From positions 1 through 64,000 of the forward strand of contig NZ_SUMF01000013.1 in NCBI RefSeq assembly GCF_005048205.1: DNA of 64,000 nt, written 5' to 3'. A model generated the notes under the pieces. It saw nothing but the letters and a program-made list of their open reading frames with translations, was not told the origin of the DNA and did no database searches. Position 1 is the stretch's first letter. Every line of letters begins with the position of its first letter. Made by a program: the position numbers and the translations under genes. The DNA comes from Chitiniphilus eburneus (GTDB lineage Bacteria; Pseudomonadota; Gammaproteobacteria; Burkholderiales; Chitinibacteraceae). Below are positions 57,273 through 64,000 of the stretch, in pieces.

Positions 57273-59264
57273 ATGACCCCCACACCCGCCGCGCCCGATA
57301 TCGCGCCCGAATCCGACACCTCCCACGCTGCCGCGCTGGCCGATTACCTCGCCGCGCACCATGCCACGCTGGTCACCACCGACAACAGCTACGCCGTTTC
57401 GGTGGCGGGCGAGGTCGATGTGGACGGGTTGCGCGTGCCCTATCACCTGGTGCCGGACGAGGGCTTTCTCGGCAAGACCAATAAATGGCGGCGGCTGCCC
57501 GACACCGAACGGCTGGCCTTGTTGCAGGCTCGCTGGAACCCCGCCGCGCGGGACAAGCTGGAGCAGCAGTTGCGCGCCTGCGCCCGCACCGTGCTGAAGA
57601 TCGCGCGCAGCGGCGGGCTTGATCCGGCCAGCGCGCTGCATGCATTCCAGGCCAAGTACGAACGTGCACAGACGCGCTGCACACTGGCACTGGACCGTAT
57701 CGCGGCGGCCAATGGCGTCAACGCCGCCACGCGGCAGGCGGAAAAGACGCGCGACGCGGTGAACCTGTCGCTGTACCCCGAATCGTTCACCACCGCGCAG
57801 GCGATGGCGCGGCATTTCATCGCCATCCTCGGCCCGACCAATTCCGGCAAGACCCATGCGGCGATGGAACACCTGGCACAGGCCCGCAGCGGCGTGTACC
57901 TGGCGCCGCTGCGGCTGCTGGCACTGGAGAACTACACCCGCTTGCAGGATGCCGGCGTGGCGGTCAGCCTGGTCACCGGCGAACAGCGCAAGCTGCACCC
58001 CGAGGCCACTCACGTCGCCAGCACGGTGGAAATGCTCAACCCCAACCGCCCGGTCGAAGTGGCCGTGATCGACGAAATCCAGTTGCTGGACGACCCGGAC
58101 CGTGGCGCGGCGTGGACAGCGGCGGTGTGCGGCGTCCCCGCGACCACCGTCTACCTGCTGGGCGCGCTGGAGGCCCGCGAAGCGGTCGAGGCGCTGGTGA
58201 AGCGTGTCGGCGGTACGCTGGAGGTGCGCGAGCTGCAACGCAAGTCGCCACTGGAAATGGAATCCCAGCCGCTCGGCTCGCTGCGCAACCTGCAAGCGGG
58301 CGACGTACTGATCGCCTTCTCACGGCGCGAGGTACTCAACTGGCGCGACCAGGCGATCGAACAGGGTTTTCGTGTCTCCGCCATCTACGGCAATCTGTCA
58401 CCCGAAGTGCGGCAGGCGCAGGCGGAGCGTTTCATCGACGGCGAAACGCAGATCGTGGTCGGCACCGACGCCATCGGCATGGGGCTGAACACGCCGGCGC
58501 GCCGGGTGATCTTCACCACCGCCAGCAAATGGGACGGCTATGCCGAGGGCACCATCGCCGCGCCGCTGGCCAAGCAGATCGCCGGCCGCGCCGGGCGCTA
58601 CGGCGTGCACGAAGCCGGCCATGTCGCCGGGCTGGACGCCACCACCCACAAGACCATCGCCGCGTTGCTGCGACAAAAACCGGAGCCGTTGCCCAGCACT
58701 GGTTTTTTCGTTGCGCCCAATCTGGATTACCTGCAACAGATTTCCGCCGCCACCGGCCAGACCCGTTTGCAGCCGTTGCTGGAGCTGTTCGCCAAGCACA
58801 TCAACGTGCACGATGAATTCTTCCTGCCTGCCAACCTCACCGAGCAGATCGAAAAGGCACGCTGGCTGGATGCGCTGAACCTGTCGCTGGCCGACCGCTT
58901 CACCCTCAGCCTGTGCCCGATCTCGACCAAGATACCGATGCTGGAACGCGCCTTGCAGGATTGGGCCGCCGCCCGCGCGGCAAAGAAGCAGGCGCCGCTG
59001 CTGCGCATGGATGCCGCTTTCGGGCGCAACGAGCTGCAATTCCTGGAGGACACCTGCAAGCTGTATTCGGCCTATGCCTGGCTGGGCTATCGCATGCCGG
59101 ATACTTTCCCGCACGAGGAAATCGCGCAGTCGCTGATGAAATCCACGTCGGAGAAAATCGACGCGCTGCTACAGGCGCAGAATACCCAGCGCGCGCGCGG
59201 CAAGCGGCCGGGCGCCACGGTGCGGCGCGGTGGACGCAGCGGTGGTGGCTACCGGCGGGGTTGA
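57273..59264 (+). CDS. SUV3-like ATP-dependent RNA helicase
   Basis: 663 residues. The N-terminal part (about 1-180) is helical and not recognised; the helicase core (about 185-480) has Walker A GPTNSGKTH, motif Ia APLRLLALENY, DEIQ box VIDEIQLLDDPDRG, and the C-terminal-lobe motifs YGNLSPEVR, GTDAIGMGLN and QIAGRAGRYG. This is the set of the mitochondrial SUV3/bacterial homologue family. The end (RGKRPGATVRRGGRSGGGYRRG) is a Gly/Arg tail that suits RNA binding. SUV3 works with RNA decay exonucleases; a partner is not in the window. Confidence 0.9.
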   Translation: MTPTPAAPDIAPESDTSHAAALADYLAAHHATLVTTDNSYAVSVAGEVDVDGLRVPYHLVPDEGFLGKTNKWRRLPDTERLALLQARWNPAARDKLEQQLRACARTVLKIARSGGLDPASALHAFQAKYERAQTRCTLALDRIAAANGVNAATRQAEKTRDAVNLSLYPESFTTAQAMARHFIAILGPTNSGKTHAAMEHLAQARSGVYLAPLRLLALENYTRLQDAGVAVSLVTGEQRKLHPEATHVASTVEMLNPNRPVEVAVIDEIQLLDDPDRGAAWTAAVCGVPATTVYLLGALEAREAVEALVKRVGGTLEVRELQRKSPLEMESQPLGSLRNLQAGDVLIAFSRREVLNWRDQAIEQGFRVSAIYGNLSPEVRQAQAERFIDGETQIVVGTDAIGMGLNTPARRVIFTTASKWDGYAEGTIAAPLAKQIAGRAGRYGVHEAGHVAGLDATTHKTIAALLRQKPEPLPSTGFFVAPNLDYLQQISAATGQTRLQPLLELFAKHINVHDEFFLPANLTEQIEKARWLDALNLSLADRFTLSLCPISTKIPMLERALQDWAAARAAKKQAPLLRMDAAFGRNELQFLEDTCKLYSAYAWLGYRMPDTFPHEEIAQSLMKSTSEKIDALLQAQNTQRARGKRPGATVRRGGRSGGGYRRG

Positions 59265-59313
59265 GCGCGGCTCATCGCGCCGGGGCATGCGGCCTTGGCG
59301 TCCCGGATGCCGA

Positions 59314-59919
59314 TCACCCCTGGCCCACCATCCCATCCCACGCCAGCATCGCCGCACGGGCCATGCCTTGCAGCGCGTCGCGGCCGGCGCCGTCCAGCGC
59401 CTGCACCGACATGCCCTGGCGCACCGCGCTGTAAAACGCTGTCATCGCCTCGATGTCGGCCTGCGACGGCAGGTCACCCTCGGCCACACCGCGCAGCAGG
59501 CGCCGCCGTAATTCATCCTGCCCTTTCGCACGCCGTTGGTGCAGGTGCTCCCAGATTCCGGCATTGCCGGGTGTGCAGTTCAGCGCCGACAGCGACATGC
59601 AGCCGGCCGGACGGCCGGGCGTGGTGAAGCACTGCGCACTGGCCTCCAGCATTGCGGCAAACGCGGAGCGGGTATCGCCGTGCTCGGCAAGGATAGCCCC
59701 CACGTTGTCGCCCGTTTCGCGGTCGTACTGATCCAGCGCCTCCTTGAACAGCGCCTCCTTGGAGCCGAACGTGGCATACAGGCTGGGCGAGTTGATCTGC
59801 ATCGCCTCGGTCAGGCTGGCCAGCGAGCTGCCTTCGTAGCCGTACTTCCAGAACACTTCCATGGCCCGACGCAACGCTTCGGCACGGTCGAAGCAGCGCG
59901 GGCGGCCTCGTTCGGCCAT
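59314..59919 (-). CDS. TetR-family transcriptional repressor (2)
   Basis: 201 residues. The N-terminal domain (about 10-55) reads RAMEVFWKYGYEGSSLASLT, MQINSPSLYATFGSKEALF with a clear helix-turn-helix. The ligand domain carries Cys98, Cys107 and Cys114 (TQCFTTPGRPAGCMSLSALNC region). Divergent from an MFS exporter, with an operator between. It likely represses both itself and the exporter. Confidence 0.93.
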   Translation of the reverse strand: MAERGRPRCFDRAEALRRAMEVFWKYGYEGSSLASLTEAMQINSPSLYATFGSKEALFKEALDQYDRETGDNVGAILAEHGDTRSAFAAMLEASAQCFTTPGRPAGCMSLSALNCTPGNAGIWEHLHQRRAKGQDELRRRLLRGVAEGDLPSQADIEAMTAFYSAVRQGMSVQALDGAGRDALQGMARAAMLAWDGMVGQG

Positions 59920-59993
59920 GGCCCACCTCCGGTTTTCATCGGCCGACAGACGTCTTTCCCTGCAAAAACAAGGCGTCCCGGCATGGCCGTTTT

Positions 59994-60019
59994 ATTTCTG
60001 TAACGATCATAACAGAAAT
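59994..60019. promoter_or_regulatory. Palindromic TetR operator before the second MFS gene
   Basis: ATTTCTGT-N10-ACAGAAAT, eight-base perfect halves. A TTGACA (-35) lies at 60023-60028, four bases away; the -10 is unclear (CATATT at 60050). Confidence 0.65.
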
Positions 60020-60122
60020 TGATTGACAGGCCGATTTGACCGCCCCGATCATATTTGTGTCGATCACTACAAATACCGCGGCGCCCACGCAGCGCACGCA
60101 AACCCTTGATCTGGAGATCACG

Positions 60123-61667
60123 ATGACACAAACGGAACCCACTTCGTCGGGCCGGTGGCTGGTGCTGGGCGCGGTCTGCCTCGCCGGCATCATGATGCCC
60201 TTGAGCTTTACCGCGCCGGGGATCGCCATCCCCGCCATCAGCCAGGATCTGGGGGGCAGCGCGCTGGCGCTGGCCTGGGTGGTCAATGGCTTCATCCTGG
60301 CCTTCGGCAGCGCGGTGATGGCGGCCGGCGCGCTGGCCGACCGCTTCGGCCGCAAGCGCATGTTCCGCAACGGCATCGCCGCGTTCGGCCTGCTGTCGCT
60401 GGCGCAGGTGTTCGCACCGGACCTGATCACGCTGATCGTGCTGCGCGCGCTGCAAGGCGTGGCGGCAGCCACCGCGATGGCGGGCGGCTCCGCCTCGCTG
60501 GCGCACACCTTCGAGGGCAAGTCGCGTACCCAGGCCTATGGCCTGCTCGGCACCAGCTTCGGCGTGGGACTGGCGTTCGGTCCGCTGTGGGCGGGCTTTC
60601 TGATCGAATCGTTCGGCTGGCGCGCCATCTTCGCCACCAGCGTGCTGATGAGCGCCGCGATCCTGGCCTTCGGCGTGCCGCGCATGCACGAATCGCGCGA
60701 CCCGGATGCCAAGGGCGTCGATGTCTGGGGCACGGTCACCTTCACCGGCATGTTGCTGCTGCTGACGCTGGGCATCATGCAAGGCCCGCAGGGTGGCTGG
60801 GCCAGCCCGCTGGTGATCGGCCTGCTGCTGGGCGCTCTGGCGTTGCTGGCGGCGTTCATCCAGGTGGAACGCACTCATCCGCGCTCGATGCTGGACCTTT
60901 CGCTGTTCCGGAACCGCCGCTTTCTCGGCGCGCAGGCGCTACCGTTCGGCACGGCATTCAGCTTCGTGGTGCCTCTGATCATCCTGCCGATCCGCTTCAT
61001 CGGCATCGAAGGTTACGACCCGGTGCGCGCCGGGATGATGATGATCCCGCTGTCGGCGCCGATGCTGGTAGTGCCGTTCCTGGGTGCCCTGCTCACCCGC
61101 TGGCTCAGCGCCGCGACGCTGTGCGTCACCGGCTTTGCCATCTCAGCGCTGGCGCTGCTGTGGCTGGCCACGGTGCAGCCGGGCGCACCCGCCGCCGATT
61201 TCGTCTGGCCGCTGCTGTTGATCGGCGTTGGCGCCGGCCTGCCGTGGGGCCTGATGGACGATCTGGCGATCAGCGTGGTGCCGCGCGAACGCGCCGGCAT
61301 GGCCACCGGCTTTTTCGCCACGGTACGCGTGGCCGGCGAATCGCTGTCGCTGGCCATCGTCGGTGCGGTGCTGGTCGGCGCGATGCAGGCCGGGCTGGTG
61401 GCGCGCCTGGACGGCCGGCCGCCGGTGGTGCAGTTGGCCAATGCGCTGGCCGCCGCCGACATCCCGCAGGCACAGGCGCTGTGGCCGGGCGTGACGCATG
61501 CCCAATGGCTGGCGGTGTATGGTGGCGCATTCCAGACGATGACGCTGGCACTGGCCGCGCTGACCGCCGCCTTCGGCGCCGTCGCTTATCTCACCTTGCG
61601 CCGCGCCCATGCGCCGGTGCCGCTGACACCGCCGCAGGTGGCGATGCAGGGCAACGCGGGCGAGTAA
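60123..61667 (+). CDS. MFS transporter, DHA2 (EmrB/QacA) type, TetR-linked (2)
   Basis: 514 residues from the ATG at 60123 (CTGGAGATCACG upstream). Fourteen membrane helices are expected from length and pattern. Loop motif GALADRFGRKRMFR and motif C GTSFGVGLAFGPLWAGFL (GxxxGPxxGG-like) are present. DHA2 exporters expel drugs or metabolites by proton antiport. Regulated probably by the divergent TetR gene. Confidence 0.92.
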   Translation: MTQTEPTSSGRWLVLGAVCLAGIMMPLSFTAPGIAIPAISQDLGGSALALAWVVNGFILAFGSAVMAAGALADRFGRKRMFRNGIAAFGLLSLAQVFAPDLITLIVLRALQGVAAATAMAGGSASLAHTFEGKSRTQAYGLLGTSFGVGLAFGPLWAGFLIESFGWRAIFATSVLMSAAILAFGVPRMHESRDPDAKGVDVWGTVTFTGMLLLLTLGIMQGPQGGWASPLVIGLLLGALALLAAFIQVERTHPRSMLDLSLFRNRRFLGAQALPFGTAFSFVVPLIILPIRFIGIEGYDPVRAGMMMIPLSAPMLVVPFLGALLTRWLSAATLCVTGFAISALALLWLATVQPGAPAADFVWPLLLIGVGAGLPWGLMDDLAISVVPRERAGMATGFFATVRVAGESLSLAIVGAVLVGAMQAGLVARLDGRPPVVQLANALAAADIPQAQALWPGVTHAQWLAVYGGAFQTMTLALAALTAAFGAVAYLTLRRAHAPVPLTPPQVAMQGNAGE

Positions 61668-61673
61668 CGCGGC

Positions 61674-62027
61674 TCAGGCGCGGCGTGGGCGCAAGACGCC
61701 GGTAAAGCCGCGCAGCGCCCGCCACCCGCCCACCAGCCGGGCGCGCCAGCCGGACAGCACGCCGGCGCGTGCCGGCACCTGGCACAGCCCGATACACCGC
61801 AGGTGGGCCGACACCGGTGCCGTCAGCGTCGCCCAACCGGCATCCACCAAGCCATGCACCTGGCCGGGGCGCAGTGGCACCGGCTCACCGAACATCGTTT
61901 CGGCCAGCCAGTGCGGCCCCGTCGCCAGGTTCAGCTCGCCGTGCAACAGGTGGAAGACCGCGTTGCGCCCCACGTACAGCCGCGCGGTCTGGCCGGCGCG
62001 GAGAAACAGATCGATGGGCTGGGTCAT
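61674..62027 (-). CDS. Small cupin-like / DUF2917-like protein
   Basis: 117 residues from the ATG at 62027. The core LFLRAGQTARLYVGRNAVFHLLHGELNLATG, shortened: RNAVFHLLHGELNLATG and VPLRPGQVHGLVDAG, has the alternating strands of the DUF2917 family, small beta-sandwich proteins of unknown role. The C-terminal part is Arg-rich and may be amphipathic. It is divergent from the MocR-type regulator, a pairing that suggests it is a target. Confidence 0.5.
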   Translation of the reverse strand: MTQPIDLFLRAGQTARLYVGRNAVFHLLHGELNLATGPHWLAETMFGEPVPLRPGQVHGLVDAGWATLTAPVSAHLRCIGLCQVPARAGVLSGWRARLVGGWRALRGFTGVLRPRRA

Positions 62028-62138
62028 GGCAGGCTCCGGGCGGTGATGGATCAGCCCCGATTGTCCGGAACCATCGATTCGCCCGACAGGCACACGGCCG
62101 GCAAACCCCACCCGGAACAGCAACGGCAAAGCACCTCT

Positions 62139-62151
62139 GTTGCGATACAAC
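62139..62151. promoter_or_regulatory. Palindrome between the DUF2917-like and MocR genes
   Basis: GTTG-N5-CAAC in the 176-base divergent region; GTGTTGCGC follows about 30 bases on. MocR regulators often bind direct or inverted repeats here. Confidence 0.35.
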
Positions 62152-62203
62152 GTGGTGTCATCTGTATGTGTTGCGCCCGCAATCGCGCGCGCACAATCGG
62201 GCG

Positions 62204-63637
62204 ATGCACACCGAACCGCTCTATCGCCAGCTCGCCAGCCACTATCTGCACGCCATCCAGGCAGGCACGCTGCGGCCGGGCGAGCGCATGCCCAGCGTGC
62301 GCGTGCTGATGCAGCGCCACGATGTCAGCCTGTCCACCGCGTTGCAGGTGTGCCGCCACCTGGAAAGCCGGGGCGTGCTGGAGGCGCGGCCGCGCTCCGG
62401 CTACTTCGTGCGGCCGCAGGCGCGCGCCGGGCTGGCGCCGGCCAGCGAGCCGGTGGCCGCCCTGCCCGATCCGGCGCGCTATGTGGGCATCCACCAGCGG
62501 GTATCGGATATCGTGGCACGCGGCCAGGCGGCGACCGTGCATACCAACCTGTCCGGCGCCTCCGGCGCGCCGGGGCTGTATCCGACTGAACCACTGAAGA
62601 ACGCCGCGATCCGCGCCTTGCGCCAGCATCCCGATCTGTTCGGCCAGGGCGTGCCGACACTGGGCGTGCCCGAATTCCGCGCGGTGATCGCCAAGCGGGC
62701 GCTGGCGGCGCGGATGAACCTGAGCGCCGACGAGGTGCTGATCACGCAAGGGTGCATCGAGGCGCTGAATCTGGCGCTGCGCGCCGTGGCCCAGCCCGGC
62801 GACGTGATCGCGGTCGAGTCGCCGGGGTTCTACGGCCTGCTGCAAGTGCTGGAAAGCCTGGGCATGCGCGCGCTGGAAATCCCCACCAGTCCGCAGACCG
62901 GCATTTCGCTGGAGGCGCTGGAACTGGCGGCACAGACATACGATCGCATTGCCGGCGTGGTGGTGGTGCCCAACCTGCAAAACCCGCTGGGGGCGGTGAT
63001 GCCTGAAGCGCACAAGGAACGGCTGGTGCGCTGGTGCGCGGCGCAGGGGATCGCGCTGATCGAGGACGATACCTATTCGGGCACCCACAACGATGAAGCG
63101 CCACTGTCGGCGTTGAAATCGTGGGACCGCGACGGTGGAGTGATCCACTGTGCATCGCTGCACAAAACACTGGCGCCGGGCATGCGGCTGGGCTGGATCA
63201 GCGCCGGACGCTGGCACGCGCGGGTGGAGATGCTCAAGTTCACCCAGAGCCGCCCCAACGAGGCGCTTTCGCAACTGGCGGTGGCCGATTTCATGGCATC
63301 GGGCGCGTACGACCGGCATCTGCGGCGGCTGCGCGTCATGCTGCGCGACCAGCGCGAGCAACTGGCCGAGGCCATTGCCACCTGTTTTCCGGCCGGCACG
63401 CGGCTGAGCGTGCCCAATGGCGGCCTGGGGCTTTGGATCGAAATGCCGCAAGGTTGCTCATCGGCGACAGTGTTCGACGCCGCGCTACGTGAAGGCATCC
63501 GCATCGCACCGGGGCTGATGTTCTCCAACTCCAACCGTTTCGACGGCTTCATCCGCCTGAGCTGCGGCTTTCCCTATACGCGGGCGCTGGATCAGGCGCT
63601 GCGGCGGCTGGCGGACGTGGTGCGGCGGGCAGGCTGA
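62204..63637 (+). CDS. MocR/GntR-family PLP-dependent transcriptional regulator
   Basis: 477 residues. The N-terminal winged helix (about 1-70) reads LYRQLASHYLHAIQAGTLRPGERMPSVRVLMQRHDVSLSTALQVCRHLE, typical of GntR. The aminotransferase-like domain (about 110-470) has TQGCIEALNLALRAV, VVVPNLQNPLG, EDDTYSG, the PLP Lys in CASLHKTLAPGMRLGW and the substrate Arg in GFIRLSCGF. Members respond to PLP or aminated ligands. The binding site is probably the divergent promoter at 62.1 kb. Confidence 0.93.
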   Translation: MHTEPLYRQLASHYLHAIQAGTLRPGERMPSVRVLMQRHDVSLSTALQVCRHLESRGVLEARPRSGYFVRPQARAGLAPASEPVAALPDPARYVGIHQRVSDIVARGQAATVHTNLSGASGAPGLYPTEPLKNAAIRALRQHPDLFGQGVPTLGVPEFRAVIAKRALAARMNLSADEVLITQGCIEALNLALRAVAQPGDVIAVESPGFYGLLQVLESLGMRALEIPTSPQTGISLEALELAAQTYDRIAGVVVVPNLQNPLGAVMPEAHKERLVRWCAAQGIALIEDDTYSGTHNDEAPLSALKSWDRDGGVIHCASLHKTLAPGMRLGWISAGRWHARVEMLKFTQSRPNEALSQLAVADFMASGAYDRHLRRLRVMLRDQREQLAEAIATCFPAGTRLSVPNGGLGLWIEMPQGCSSATVFDAALREGIRIAPGLMFSNSNRFDGFIRLSCGFPYTRALDQALRRLADVVRRAG

Positions 63638-63736
63638 CCACCCCGTGGCGGATGGCAAGGCGGGCAACCGGAACTCAAGCGGCGCGATGCCTGAAGGATG
63701 GCCGCGCCTCGCGCGACACCGCCGGGCGTGGCCCCG

Positions 63737-64000
63737 CTATTCCGGGTCCGGCTCGTTGAACAACAGCCGGTTGCCGAACGGATCGGTCAGTTTCAGCAGC
63801 CGTGCGCCCCATGGCGCCTGCTCGATGCCAGGCCGCAGGAAGGCATACCCGCGTGCGATCAGTTCGGCATGCAACGCCTCGACACCCGTGGTCTGGATGA
63901 ACACTGCCGCGCCGGGGCAGCAATCACCGTGATGCTCGGTCAGGTGCAGCGTCACGGCGCCACGCGAGACCTGCATGTACAGCGGCAGCGTCGGTTCGAA
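63737..64000 (-). CDS. Glyoxalase/bleomycin-resistance-fold protein, 5' end outside window
   Basis: The frame is open to the right edge; 87 codons are visible. VTLHLTEHHGDCCPGAAVFIQ and LLKLTDPFGNRLLFNE are the conserved C-terminal parts of the VOC (vicinal oxygen chelate) fold. HGDCCPG with LKLTDPFGNR resembles the bleomycin-resistance-like group (BRP). Function cannot be assigned from this half. Confidence 0.85.
   Translation of the reverse strand, partial: FEPTLPLYMQVSRGAVTLHLTEHHGDCCPGAAVFIQTTGVEALHAELIARGYAFLRPGIEQAPWGARLLKLTDPFGNRLLFNEPDPE

Overview
This is a gene-dense, high-GC chromosomal window that fits a chitin-using betaproteobacterium of the order Neisseriales (Chromobacteriaceae/Chitinibacteraceae type). 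The basis is gene content: the panB-panC, pcnB-folK and dacC-dat-ybeD-lipB-lipA blocks, GroES/GroEL behind a CIRCE operator, and a chitin deacetylase next to a chitinase-like receptor. No rRNA, tRNA, intact insertion sequence or CRISPR array was seen. The placement is inference; no database was searched.

Region 1 (1-13.6 kb, minus strand) is the promoter-proximal part of a hybrid NRPS/PKS cluster: mbtH, a type II thioesterase, an Fe(II)/2-oxoglutarate hydroxylase, a megasynthase that starts with a fatty acyl-AMP ligase, and a polyketide synthase that runs off the left edge. Upstream lie a short FecR-like protein and an ECF sigma factor behind a Fur-box-like sequence. Together they suggest an iron-regulated acylated (lipopeptide) siderophore. 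Between mbtH and the FecR-like gene is about 1.7 kb of partly AT-rich DNA with frameshifted YD-repeat (Rhs) remnants, a possible toxin tail and an intact Coa1-like membrane-protein gene.

Region 2 (13.8-22.6 kb) holds a Sel1-like periplasmic protein, pgk and an MFS exporter. Then comes the most unusual gene: a signal peptide, a family-18 chitinase-like domain whose catalytic Glu is replaced by Arg, one membrane segment and a cytoplasmic LytTR DNA-binding domain. It is followed by a secreted chitin-binding chitin deacetylase, so it may be a one-protein transmembrane chitin sensor-regulator. A type IB topoisomerase is convergent with the deacetylase.

Region 3 (22.6-30.6 kb) joins two NarL-family histidine kinases and two response regulators with a group of small stress or envelope genes: a ferritin-like protein, DUF1328, two Cys-repeat periplasmic proteins, entericidin, an AI-2E-family permease and CsbD. 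Three intergenic regions share a GTAGGA/TCCTAC-type element.

Region 4 (30.6-39.2 kb, plus strand) carries RidA, LysE-type and RhtA-type exporters, an FKBP, two paralogous dCache chemoreceptors and a CHASE-GGDEF diguanylate cyclase. Region 5 (39.2-50.9 kb) is core metabolism: the minus-strand run pcnB-folK-panB-HD-GNAT/transglutaminase-panC, then plus-strand phzF-like, dacC, dat, ybeD, lipB, lipA and a hotdog thioesterase, with a short dispersed-repeat-like element before dat. Region 6 (50.9-64 kb) has an erythromycin-esterase-like lipoprotein, groES-groEL, a decayed metallophosphoesterase, two divergent TetR/MFS pairs with palindromic operators, a SUV3-like helicase, a DUF2917-like/MocR divergent pair and a partial glyoxalase-fold gene at the right edge.
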